Origin: Neocallimastix lanati (nom. inval.)
Lineage: Eukaryota; Neocallimastigomycota; Neocallimastigomycetes; Neocallimastigales; Neocallimastigaceae
Length of the DNA: 60,691 nucleotides
Direction: 5' to 3'
Assembly: GCA_016946835.1 (NCBI GenBank)
Contig: JACVTC010000282.1
Coordinates: 1 to 60,691, forward strand
A model generated the notes under the pieces. The model was not told the origin of the DNA. It ran no database searches and saw only the letters and a list, made by a program, of their open reading frames with translations. Positions 45,195 through 57,200 of the stretch are shown one piece after another (positions within the stretch are counted from its first letter, which is position 1; each line of letters starts with the position of its first letter). A program made the position numbers and the translations under genes.

Positions 45195-47714
45195 ATGATT
45201 TTAAAAATAAATTTAATTTCAATTTTTATTTATTTTATTTTTTCAAATTGTAATGTCGGCGGACCGAGAGTTGAAAAAACAATAATCAATGAAGAAAATA
45301 TCCACTATACAATTCAAAATGAAAATTATTATTTTGAAAATTATAAAGGTGAAGAATTAGATTCTGAATGGAACTGGGTAAAAAATATATCAATAGTGTA
45401 TACTTGGGTTGACGGTTCGGATATCAATTTTTTAAATATAAAAAATAAATATAGTAATGGAAATCGCAAACCCAGTAGTAGATTTCGGTCAGTCGATGAA
45501 CTGAAATATTCTATAAGGTCACTAGAAAAATATATGCCTTGGTTTAATGGAACCATATATATTGTAACATTAAATCAAGTTCCTAAATGGTTAGATACTC
45601 GAAATAAGAGAATTAAAATTATTAATCATAAAGATATTATTCCAAAGCATATCTACCCTACGTTTGATTCTAACACGATCGAACTTTTTTTAGATAAAAT
45701 ACCAGAAATTACTGAACGATTTATATATTTTAATGATGATTTGTTTCTAAATAACTATGTTCATCCAAGTCTATTTTTTACAAAAGAAGGATTTTATCCA
45801 AAGATATATAGAAATACAATGAATCTCTATGTTAATGAAGTACAAATTAATGAATTTATATTAAACAATACACATTCGTTTTGCTGTAACAATTTTTTTA
45901 CTGATAGATTAGCAAAAGATTATTTTAATGATAAATTTGTATATCAATATGTCCATCATGTTCCTTTTGTGCTTTATAGAGATTTATTTGAAAACTATCG
46001 TCAACTTTTCAAAGAAGAATTTAAAAGTAGAATTGCGTATCGTTTTAGAAACCATTTTAAAATTCAAACACTTTATCTTTACCAAGTATTTATGGAGTAT
46101 GCAACGCAACATGTTGATTTTCCTTTTAAACTCGGAGGAAAAGGTAAAGCTCAAAATTTCCAAGGATTACCTTTACCTCAAGAAAGCACGATAAAAAAAT
46201 TTTCAGCTGAAGTTGTAGATTGTTGGACAGCAAAAAAATATATACGATTTGGTGATGTCGTTAACGATGATAGAAAAAACAAGTCCACTTTCAAAATGTT
46301 TAAAGAGGACACAAAATTAATATTTTTTAATATGAATGATAATTACAATAAAAACAGCGTATCTTATGATTTTATTGAATTTTTATATGAAAAATTTCCA
46401 TCTCCTTCTTCTTTTGAAAATAAAACAATGACTTCGATTGAAACATCATATTTTTCAAAAATCGATAAAATAAATGAATTTTCTAATAAAATGATAGAAG
46501 CATTACCAGACAAATTTAATCAAACAATTATTGAAAATTTTCAAAAAGTCATTACAGAAAATAAACATGAATTAATTAAAAAGTATATTAATGATACCCA
46601 AACAATATCAGGTTCATTAAAAGAAATTAGTGATAATGAAAAAGAAGAACTCAATATACTTTTGAATTATAACGGTACTGAATTAGAGAAAAAATGGAAA
46701 TGGTGTGAATCAATATCTATTGTGTATTTAATAGAAAATCATAGAAACCATACGCATCTAGAAGTTGACCTTTTATCATTGAAATACTCTTTACGATCCA
46801 TTGAAAATTATTTACCTTGGTTCTTAGGTAAAATATTTATTATTATTCCAAATTTGAGTATTATTAAATATTTACCATGGCTAAATTTAAAAAATTCAAG
46901 AATTAGTCTAATTAATCAAACCGATATTTTACCAAAACAATTCCAATTAAGCGCCAATAGACATTTGGTAGAACTTTATTTGGACAAAATTCCAGGTCTA
47001 TCTGAAAAATTTATATACATGAATAGTTATTATTATTTTAAAAAATATGTTCATCCACGCTTCTTTTTTAGTAAAGAATTTTATCCCAAGTATTATTTTA
47101 GAAATTGTCTGAATAGAGAAGGAGAAGAAATAGCAAAGGACGAGGATATTTCCTTTTACAAAACCTATTCAATTATTAAGGAATATTTTGGAAAAAACTA
47201 TATTAAATTACGCTATCTAAAAGAAGTACCTTTCACATATTATCGTGATTTATATGAACCGGTTAGAACACTTTACAAATCTTATATAGAAAAATCAATA
47301 TTAACTGATATAAATAATAATAATAATAATTTAAACTTTGAATTGCTCCCACTGTACCTTTTATCTACTTACAATGTATACGGAACGGAACAACCCTTCT
47401 TTCCAGAATATGTTGTTGGCTTTGGAAAATTAATGAATCTTCCACCTCCAATTCTTAATAATAATAGAACTATTGATTACTATGGTTTTGATATTGCGTC
47501 TCCTGAAATTGAGCAAAAGACTATGATTCTATATAGCTTTTTTTCCAATAATACCATTGATAACTATAGTACTATTTATAATATAAAAAATTCTAAAAGT
47601 ATTTTTTTTAATATATTAATAAAAAATAGAAATAAAATTAGTATTGACCATTTAATATCATTATTTAAAATGCTCAACTCATTCTATGATAAAAAGTCTT
47701 TATATGAAAATTAA
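45195..47714 (+). CDS. Tandem Stealth-type sugar-phosphotransferase, second domain degenerate
   Basis: 839 residues, single exon, with an N-terminal hydrophobic segment (residues 4-18) as signal or anchor. The first Stealth domain (about 60-400) has CR1 SIVYTWVDGSD (66-76), CR2 RFRSVDELKYSIRSLEKYMP...TFDSN..ELFLDKIP...RFIYFNDDLF (96-184) with Asp181-Asp182, and CR3-like HHVPFVLYRDLF (254-265). A second Stealth-like domain (about 500-800) keeps SLKYSLRSIENYLPW, ELYLDKIP and VPFTYYRDLY. Its WVDGSD is replaced by LIENHR (512-517) and FNDDLF by MNSYYYF (609-615), and Arg-Phe-Arg of CR2 is lost. Stealth proteins transfer sugar-1-phosphates from nucleotide sugars (the GlcNAc-1-phosphotransferase GNPTAB and microbial capsule enzymes belong here). 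A role in making phosphoglycans of surface glycoproteins in the secretory pathway is inferred. The second domain is probably non-catalytic. Confidence 0.9.
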   Translation: MILKINLISIFIYFIFSNCNVGGPRVEKTIINEENIHYTIQNENYYFENYKGEELDSEWNWVKNISIVYTWVDGSDINFLNIKNKYSNGNRKPSSRFRSVDELKYSIRSLEKYMPWFNGTIYIVTLNQVPKWLDTRNKRIKIINHKDIIPKHIYPTFDSNTIELFLDKIPEITERFIYFNDDLFLNNYVHPSLFFTKEGFYPKIYRNTMNLYVNEVQINEFILNNTHSFCCNNFFTDRLAKDYFNDKFVYQYVHHVPFVLYRDLFENYRQLFKEEFKSRIAYRFRNHFKIQTLYLYQVFMEYATQHVDFPFKLGGKGKAQNFQGLPLPQESTIKKFSAEVVDCWTAKKYIRFGDVVNDDRKNKSTFKMFKEDTKLIFFNMNDNYNKNSVSYDFIEFLYEKFPSPSSFENKTMTSIETSYFSKIDKINEFSNKMIEALPDKFNQTIIENFQKVITENKHELIKKYINDTQTISGSLKEISDNEKEELNILLNYNGTELEKKWKWCESISIVYLIENHRNHTHLEVDLLSLKYSLRSIENYLPWFLGKIFIIIPNLSIIKYLPWLNLKNSRISLINQTDILPKQFQLSANRHLVELYLDKIPGLSEKFIYMNSYYYFKKYVHPRFFFSKEFYPKYYFRNCLNREGEEIAKDEDISFYKTYSIIKEYFGKNYIKLRYLKEVPFTYYRDLYEPVRTLYKSYIEKSILTDINNNNNNLNFELLPLYLLSTYNVYGTEQPFFPEYVVGFGKLMNLPPPILNNNRTIDYYGFDIASPEIEQKTMILYSFFSNNTIDNYSTIYNIKNSKSIFFNILIKNRNKISIDHLISLFKMLNSFYDKKSLYEN

Positions 47715-48584
47715 ATTATTTTAACTTTAAATTTTGTAAAAAATAGAATTAAATATTGTTTTCTTATAAAAATAAACAAAATAAATTATTAAATAATAAT
47801 AAAATAGAATAAAATTAAAAATATTTTTAAAAATATTTAAATATATAATATTAAAAGAATTGAAAAAAAAAAAAAAAAAAAAAAAAATAAAATAAATTAT
47901 ATTATTATATAATATAAATATGTAAAAAAAAATAAACTTTAAAATAATAATATTATAAATAATTATTACTATTACATTTATATATGTTTATTATTATAAA
48001 ATTAGTTAAAATTATTTAAATTTAGAAAAGATCAAACCAAAGTAAACCAGAAATATTAACTAATTTTATTATTATTATTTTTCTTTTTAATTATATTATT
48101 ATATTTTAATATATATATTTTATTTGAATTTTAATCTAATTTTAATTATAAATGAAATATATAATGTATCTATTTTAGGTTTTAATAAAATATTAAGATA
48201 AGGACAATTTTAGTTAAATTAACCAATAAAATTTTAGTAACAAAAATGTTTTTATCTACAATTATTAATAATTTTTTTAAAAATTACATTTTTATCTATT
48301 ACTATTACTTTTAACATTTTTTTTAATTTTTATTTATATAAATCTATTTATTATTAATTGAAATTATTCTTTAAAAAAATAATGTAAAGTTTTATATTTA
48401 CTTTTATCTTTTATATCATCATTTAAATTTTATATTTTAAGGTAAGTTTATTATTTATTTTATATATATATAATTACTTTATTTATTTTATTAAAGATAC
48501 TAATATTTTTTTAAAAATAAAATTATATTTATTTATTGCTATAATTAATCTAATCTACATTTTTCATCTACTAAATTTTTAGTT
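47715..48584. other. AT-rich spacer
   Basis: This is the 3' flank of the Stealth gene, with an A-run near 47,864-47,887 and simple AT sequence. No gene or RNA was recognised. Confidence 0.6.
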
Positions 48585-48850
48585 TTTATTTATAATAAAA
48601 ACAATGAACAATATAATCTATATTCCCAGACAAAACTGTATTTCCTAGAGTGAAAAAAATTTATATCATTTAACTTTAATATAAAAATCATCATAAAATT
48701 CTACGGATTTTCCATTACCAGGGTAATAAATAAATAATCCTGTCATAAAGATCGATTATTAAAATTGAATTTTGCCTTTGATTTCTTATGATGAATTAGT
48801 TTATACGTCTTTAGTAAATCCTAGTAACTGTCACTACTTTTTTCTTTACT
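48585..48850 (-). pseudogene. Decayed fragment of the giant lectin-like gene's 3' end
   Basis: On the minus strand this aligns by eye with the last ~90 codons of the giant gene (51,470-51,720). Shared blocks include AATAAAAAC near the start, CTGTATTTCC versus ATGTATTTCC, AATCATCATAAAA, TTGAATTTTGCCTTTG and TATACGTCTTTA-like sequence, in the same order and spacing. Many substitutions and indels destroy the frame. It lies about 2.6 kb beyond the intact gene's stop, in the same orientation, and looks like the leftover of an older tandem copy. Confidence 0.75.
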
Positions 48851-49329
48851 TGTTAAATTCCTAAAGTAAATAAATAAAGGAAAGGAAATATATTTATTCT
48901 TAAAGATATGAACAGATATAAGGTACGCCATATAAGTTTTAATTTTTAAATAATAATTATAACAGATTTATTTATTTTATTTTTATTATTTTTATTCTAT
49001 TTTTTTTGTTTACTTTTTAAATAATTAAATAGTATTATAATAACGCGTTAAAATATGAAATTTTCATAAACAAGTATATTTGTAGTTTCATTTTTGTTGA
49101 ATTTCAATCTTAGATGAACTGCATTTTGATACTGGGTACGCGGACATTTAAGTGAACAACTCTTAAGAAGTTCACACAGTTCTACGGTCTCATATACTAT
49201 AGCGTTTACTAAATATTTTGCTTATACAGTATTGATCATCGTCAGCTCTCTTGAGTTACATTTTCATAGATTCAATATAAACATTTTCATTAACAAAAGC
49301 GCTATCGAGATACATAATTTACAATGACT
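48851..49329. other. Unique flank leading into minisatellite
   Basis: AT-rich until about 49,060, then near-average GC with no ORF (49,060-49,330). The GC-richer part ends with GCTTAGAAGAACTAGCCGTG, which recurs twice inside the array, so the transition is part of the repeat region's history. No function was recognised. Confidence 0.5.
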
Positions 49330-50530
49330 AGATGCGCTACAGAACTTGCTTAGAAGAACTAGCCGTGCAACAGAACTACTTACCTTCAAGGACTACTGTT
49401 GTTACTGAACTACTTTCCTTCAAGGACTACTGGTTCTACAGAGCTACTTAAGTTACCTTCAAGGACTACTGGTGCTACTGAACTTTCCTTCAAGGACTAC
49501 TGGTGCTACAAAGCTACTTAAGTTACCTTCAAGGACTACTGGTGTTACTGAACTACTTTCCTTCAAGGACTACTGGTTCTACAGAGCTACTTAAGTTACC
49601 TTCAAGGACTACTGGTGCTACTGAACTTTCCTTCAAGGACTACTGGTGCTACAAAGCTACTTAAGTTACCTTCAAGGACTACTGGTGTTACTGAACTACT
49701 TTCCTTCAAGGACTACTGGTTCTACAGAGCTACTTAAGTTACCTTCAAGGACTACTTGTGCTACTGAACTACTTTCCTTCAAAGACTACTGGTGCTACTG
49801 AACTACTTACCTTCAAGGACTATTTGGTGCTACAGAACTACTTACCTTCAAGGACTACTGGTGCTGCAGAACTACTTACCTTCAAGGACTACTGGTGCTG
49901 CAGAACTACTTACTTTCAAGGACTACTGGTGCTACAGAACTTGCTTAGAAGAACTAGCCGTGCAACAGAACTACTTACTTTCAAGGACTACTGGTGCTAC
50001 TGAACTTTCCTTCAAGGACTACTGGTGCTACTTAACTTTCATTCAAGGACTACTGGTGCTACTTAACTTTCATTCAAGGACTACTGGTGCTACTTAACTT
50101 TCATTCAAGGACTACTGGTGCTACTTAACTTTCATTCAAAGACTACTGGTGCTACAGAACTACTTACCTTCAAGGACTACTGGTGCTACTGAACTTTCCT
50201 TCAAGGACTACTGGTGCTACAGAGCTACTTAAGTTACCTTCAAGGACTACTGATGCTACTGAACTACTTACCTTCAAGGACTACTGGTGCTACTGAACTT
50301 ACCTTCAAGGACTACTGGTGCTACTGAACTTACCTTCAAGGACTACTGGTGCTACTGAACTTACCTTCAAGGACTATTTAGTGCTACAGAACTACTTACC
50401 TTCAAGGACTACTGGTGCTACAGAACTTTCATTCAAGGACTACTGGTGCTACAGAACTTGCTTAGAAGAACTAGCCGTGCAACAGAACTACTTACTTTCA
50501 AGGACTACTGGTGCTACTGAACTTAAAAGG
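49330..50530. repeat. GC-richer 31/34/39-bp minisatellite with 143-bp higher-order unit
   Basis: About 33 monomers share the core TTCAAGGACTACTGGTGCTA, with lengths of 31, 34 or 39 bp. From about 49,432 a 39+31+39+34 arrangement gives a 143-bp composite; GGTTCTACA recurs at 49,432, 49,575 and 49,718. Homogeneous 31-bp monomers lie at about 50,024-50,150. A block with GCTTAGAAGAACTAGCCGTG appears near 49,349, 49,945 and 50,459. Plus-strand ORFs of up to 101 codons arise because the units lack most stops. Since 31 and 34 are both 1 mod 3, each frame cycles through three unrelated peptides, which argues against coding. Confidence 0.92.
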
Positions 50531-51253
50531 AATACTACCCCTGCCGCCGTTTCACCGTGCTATTGAACTTACAAGAACTACTGCAAATGCTGCCATACTG
50601 ATTGTTAATTTGTTAATTTTATTTTACTTAGTCTTTTATATAAAATTTACTTTTTTATCTTTAAATAATATAATGTATTTTTTAATAAATGTAATACATA
50701 AAAATATTTAAATCTAATAAAGTAATTGATATATATTTGCATCTAATTCTAAAAAAATTTCATTTTTTTTCATTTTTATTTGAGTTTGTGTTATATTTAA
50801 TTTATTGTTACTACCATTATATTATTATAAAATAATATTTTTATGGTTTATTTTACTTATATTGTATATCCATTTATTATATTCTATAATACATTATTTT
50901 AAAAGTTCTTTTAAAATCTAATTTAATAAATAAACTATTGTAATAAAAAAAATTATTTCTATAACAATGAACTGTTTAAACTCTATATATATCAAATAGG
51001 TCTTACGATATAAAAATTTCAAATAATAATAACCCCAGATTATTTTTTTATTTTTATTTTATTTTATTTTTATATTTTATTTTATTTTTATTATTTTTTT
51101 AAATTTTACATATTTAAATATTTTTTAAACATTAATATAAATTATTTTAATTACATTAGTTAATTTATTTTTTTTTGAAATTATATATTTTATTTCTCAT
51201 TATAAAAATTAAAATCCTTTTTATTTATTTTTTTAATATTATTATTTCTAATT
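50531..51253. other. AT-rich spacer before second terminal-repeat copy
   Basis: It starts with a short GC-richer stretch (50,531-50,600, containing CCCCTGCCGCCG), then AT-rich simple sequence. No gene was recognised. If the unit is circular or tandem, this spacer lies immediately left of base 1. Confidence 0.6.
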
Positions 51254-54200
51254 ATTAATTATTGCTATTATTATTTATTTTTAAAATTGTATTTTTTTAT
51301 ATTTATTTATTATCAATTATTATCTTTTTTTTTATATTTTGTAGTTTCATATATTATCTATTTATATTTTATTTTTTTTATTGATAATAATACTTTTATT
51401 TAATATATATATCTATAATTTTATTTTCTAATGCATTATATTTATTTTTTTAAACTACTATTTTTTTGGTTCAAGTGTATAATAAAAACGTTGACCGATA
51501 TAATTATCTTCCCAACCAAAAGATGTATTTCCGGAAGGTGAAGAATCTTCACAATCTCTAACTTTAAGAGTAGAATCATCATAAAAATCTACACATTTTT
51601 CGTTTCCGTCATAATAAACATAAATATTTCTTTCATAACGACCTCCATATTTGAATTTTGCCTTTGCATTCTTACACTGGGTTATTTTTAAACGTCTTTC
51701 ATAACCGTCCTTACTACTAAGATTTACGTCTAAACAATAGTCCGATTTATTTCCATTTCCACCATTAGTAGCATTTGATAAGTACCAAGTAGATTTTGAA
51801 TTCGAAGAAGTCATTAACCAAGAATAATATTTAACACTACTTGATAGTTTAAATCGGTCTTGACTTTCAATATTTTTGACCCCTAAATATTCTTTGTGTC
51901 CTTTATCATATTTACTACGGAAGGTGTGAACTTCATATATATCCGGTACGTCATAGGATATGATCCATTTATATTTATTATCATTTTCATTGCACGTACT
52001 GTAGCTAATACTACTGTTTTTGTCTACATAAAGACATTCTGTTTTATCATCATTCATCCAAAAACCAAATTTGTCATTTTTGCTAATAATTGCCATGTTG
52101 GTATTGGATGCGTCTGATGATAATCCTATCTGATTATTAGAACTTTTAATTAAATATTTTCCACTGCCGACGTTCTTTAATAAACCATTACCACTCTTTG
52201 CGATTTCCCAAATAAATTCATTACCATTGCACTTATTATTTAGACTTACCGAGAGTTTACCAGAGCTGTTCACAGACAAACATCCAAGTCCGTTTTGATT
52301 ATTAATTATATAGACCTTCTGAGTATCAGCTAATAAAGGCTTATAAGAAGAAAACATCCAAACATGTTTAGGATTGCTTGAATCACATTTTTGAAGTTCG
52401 TTTGTTGGATAAAGACAGTCCTTCTCGAAACCCTCAATCCAAAATCCATATTTAGATTTTGATGGATCGGCAATGTTAAGGACATTGGAATCATAGAAAT
52501 AGGAAGTAATCATTAATTTATCGTCCGAGCTTTTTCGTAAAAATTGTCCAGTTTCAACATTTTTCCATAGTCCACTTCCATTTTCTGGTATTTCCCATAA
52601 GTAGGAATTACCGTCACATTTATTATCAATCTTAACTTCATTACTAGATTTTCCTACCGCGTATAAACAACCTTTAGTAACACTATTATAGATGTAAACT
52701 CGCTTAGTTTTTACCGGAGGTTTCTCAGACAAAATCCATCGTCCAGCATCTCCATATCGAGTACATTCGTTATTTTTAACGGTACTATCGGATTCATATT
52801 TATTTGAGGTGGTTAAATGGAAACAGCCAAGAGAATAAGGTTTTTTGATATCTAATTTCGTTATATCATTCATGACACTACTATTTGTTATGTCAGAATC
52901 AGTATTTACAATACCATTTCTATTAGATGATATATAGGTATTAGAACCAACATTTCTCCAAATTCCTTTTCCACTGTAAGGTATTTCCCATAAAAATAAG
53001 TCTCCATTACATAAGCCGTTAGCTCTTATACTTTTATCACTACTTCTTTCATTAACATAGAGACATTTGTTGGTATCTTTTTCATAAATGTAAACACGTT
53101 TCACCTTATCAGGGGCTTGTGGTGGATACGAGAAATAGACCTTTTTTTCATTTTTATAAATTTCATAAAATTGCAATCTATTCTCCGTACAGGTTAATCC
53201 TACCTCTTTTTTATCCTTCTTTTTGTTAAAAGCACTAAAACTACTTATATCGTCTTCTGTATCCTCGTTTTCAAATAAATTCTCATAAGAAACAACGGTA
53301 GCTGTATCTGTCAAACTGTTACTTTGATCCATATATTGTATTACAAAATCGTAATTTTCATCGAATTTAGCATGCGCAATTTTTTCGGTTTCGGAAATTG
53401 CATAATAGGACACTTCACCCTTGAACAATATTTCCTTTTTATTTTTTGGATCATTTTTATCAATTGATCGATATTTAAATCCTTCCTTTGTAAGAACTAA
53501 CCCGACATGACTGCACATTATTCTATGCCCTAAGTAGAAAATATCTCCTGCAATTAACCCGTTTCCTACCGTGTCCTTATTGAAATTTTGTATGACCTCT
53601 TCGGTATCCAAGTTTTTGAACCTGCAATTTAAATTTGGATTTTTATCGCTTTTGTAGTTATTATTAAAATTAATTTGAATATCATTTTCAATGCAGGTAA
53701 TACCATAATTATAGACCCGATTGAGATTCCATTCATCTTCAATTAAAATTTCGTCTCCGTTGCTAATCAATGTTCCATTCGTTGCAATTTGTAAAGAAGA
53801 TATGTTATCATCGTAAAATCTATAGAAATTGGTGGTATCAATTTTGAAATTTCCTATAGTTTCCAATTTATAAATGGTATTACATTCGGCATCATTACCT
53901 TTTGAAACTAATCCATTTTTACATCGACTTTCTATATAAGGTCTATACTTCCAGAAGACATTCTCAGTATTGTTTTCTTCCGCTATTAAAATCTCATCAT
54001 TAGAGTTACATATCATAGTGACATTCGGTTTTCCGATAGATACTAATGGTTTTACGGTTTGTCGATTGGAGACCATAAAGTTTCCAGTAGCAATATCTAA
54101 ATAAATCTTTTCTTGCTCTTTATAACTGTGTAAGGCATGATTATTATGATCTACAAGTTGATAGGTTTCTTGATCAATCGAAAGGTCGCTTCCAAAACTT

Positions 54201-57200
54201 CCTTTTTCATTTTTCTTAATGTACGATAGACATTTAACAGTACCGTAATTAAGAGAATTTTCCTCGCCCAAACAAATCTCATTATTATACTTTTTATTAA
54301 GTAAGTAATTTTGGTGCTCTCTGCATTTATCCATTACTTTATCAATAATTTGATTATTATCATCATCATATAAAGCTAAAAAGGTGTTTGCTTCTACCTG
54401 ATCACATCGCAGAGATATGCTTTTAGGAGGTTTAGTTATATATTCCGCTGGGATATCCTGAAATACGGAATTTCCATTAATGACTAATGGGGCAGACATA
54501 TCATTAATATTTAACTGTAAATTGTAGACCTTCTCATACGAGAAAAATTTATAATCAGTAACACTGATATTAGCACATTCCGTTCCATCTTTATCAATAA
54601 TTTTATCTCCAGGATATAAAACTTTATCATAGGTGAATAAATTATTGGCATCGTAGGTTTTAGTAATCATATTTCTTAATCTATTACCATTACTATCTTT
54701 TACATAGAAACCATATTCAAGATCACAACGTATTTCGGCATAGTCAGCATTCACCTTATTTGGTATTTTAGTGATATAGGTATTATCACCATCTAGTGTA
54801 TAAACAAGATTGAAAGTATCCTTTTCTTTTTGGAAATTGATATAACGCAGTTTGTTATTCAAACCTTTACCCTTATCAGGCTCATAATACGTATGATTAT
54901 TATAATTGAATTGAATACCCTTTTCTGTGAGCTTAAAGCATTCCTGAAAAGCGGAATTGTACAAAAGTTCTCCAACATACAAGTTATCAGGCGCATATAT
55001 TCTTGTTTCTTCATCATAATTTTCTCGTGTGGAAAGAATTTGCTTCTTTTCTAATGCAGGATACCTCCAATATTCGTTACCTTCCTCATCATTAATAACG
55101 GCATACATGACTTTATTCCTTTCAAATATACATTTTAAAATTAGATCGCTCGTGAAAGCATTGTTAAATACATTGACGTCATTTAACAATAATTTTCCCT
55201 CGTATTGATTGAACTTTAGATTATTATTATCTATAAGTTCTGAAACTTCGGCGTCCATCGGAATTGGTTTGGTTTGATCACTGAAAAAGAGACCAATTTT
55301 CTTTTTCCCATTGGAATCCATAACAGATTTACCATTTTCATCCATGATTTCATCAATTCGAATACATGGCTTTTTGAATTTATCATCCACGTAGATCATA
55401 TCATAGATGATTTCATCCTTTTCAAGGGAAGTTCTTTTCTCCACCTTTGGATATTCCAAATAGACTTTTTCTTTATTTGGACTATATAAAACAAACTTAT
55501 TACCTCCATGGTAGTTCATACATTTTCCAATGAGCTGATCATTTCCACTTAGATTATTCACTTTATCAATCACGGTACCTTGATTGAAAAAAAGACCGAA
55601 TTCATCCGAGCTTTTAACTTTAACATAATTATCTGCCATCTGTTTATTCATTTTTTCTTTATTACTACTTTCGGTATCAGTTTTTTCTTTCTTATAATTT
55701 TCCATTTTATAAATAGTAATGTTGCCATGATTAAATTGCGTGAACAATTCCCCATCCTCAAAGAAAAGGCATCTTTCACCGGTTTCCTTATTAAATAAAC
55801 TTTCACCATAAAATAAGGGCTTCGATTCTGAAATTTCATATTTTTTAGAGTATTTTGGTAAAGTCATGATTCTTTTATCATCGCGATAGATCGCTGCCTT
55901 CAAATCCCCATAGATCGTTTCACATCTTACACTATAAGTATGTTTTTCATTTTTCATATTGGCAGGCGTTATTTCCCTATCATCAATTAAATTAATAGAT
56001 GTTCCGTTGGAAAAATAAACGTATACACCGGTTTCTACGACATCTAAATATTCTATATTATCATTAACGTTTTCTAAAACATCAATGTCCTCCTCATCTT
56101 CTGGATCCACCTTTGGATTTGCTGAGTCTTCTGTGGCGACTTCCTCTGCGTTTTTAAGAAGTGAGTCTTTCGTATTAACATTAATTAGTCTTCCCTTATT
56201 AATCTTTAAACAAAATTTACCGTTAGAATCGGTTTCATCTGGAATTAATTCTTGCATTGGACGCAATTGATGAGTTGCCGTATTAGCAATTAATGCTTTA
56301 AACTGTTGGGTTGGGTAATTCCATATGACGTCTTTACTAACCTTATCAAAAATTTCAATATTATTTTCATCTTTGCAACGAAGTTCAATAGCATGTTTAT
56401 CAGGATTATATATAGTAATGGTGGTTCCTTCAATTTTTTGGTCATTAATATCCTGAATATAAAGTTGTTGATCATCCAAATATAAAGTTCTACCTTTTAT
56501 TTTTGAATCATATTTTTCAGTGATTAAATCACCCGTACTATTAAATAGCCCCTCGGCCTTGAACGTTAAACATGCTACATTTTCATTTTTGTCATTTTTA
56601 TAATAAATCGAACGATCCACCACCATTGAATTACTGTAGGGTTCATTCGTAATGGAATAAATGATACGGCTTGGATATTCCCATACAACTGAATTAGTAT
56701 TGTCTAGTAGAACTACTCCATATTTGTCGCTATTAATATTACATCTGAGTTTAGTTGGTAACGCCAAATTTTCATCCTCTAAATCCAAAACATTTTGATC
56801 GTCCAATGTTAAATAACCGGTTTTCTTATCCAACTGTAATTTCGATTCCGTATTGATTTCATACGGGAAATACGGTTCTTTATCTCCGTAGAAATAAACT
56901 CCTTTCGTTCTTAAGGTGACACAAGGAAATTCATTGATGATTTTACATTTACTGTTTTTATTAACTTTACATATACTATTAATCTGATCAACGCTTATGT
57001 TATAGGAAAGTGTTTTATTGTAAAAATGATTCTCATTTAATTCGTCTTTAAATACTTTGTATTTATTGGCGTTAGCTTGGATTTTCACATGTTCCTTTCT
57101 ACACTGGGTTGGTGATGGATCCCCTTTACATTTACAGTACCATAACGCATCTAGACAATAGCTTTCATCCTTCTTCAAAATAAACTCATAATCGTTATTA

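Noticed and set aside
49758-50566. Overlapping plus-strand ORFs in the minisatellite
   Set aside because: Monomer lengths of 31 and 34 bp shift the frame every unit, so the same DNA gives three unrelated peptides in turn; there is no constraint on one frame.
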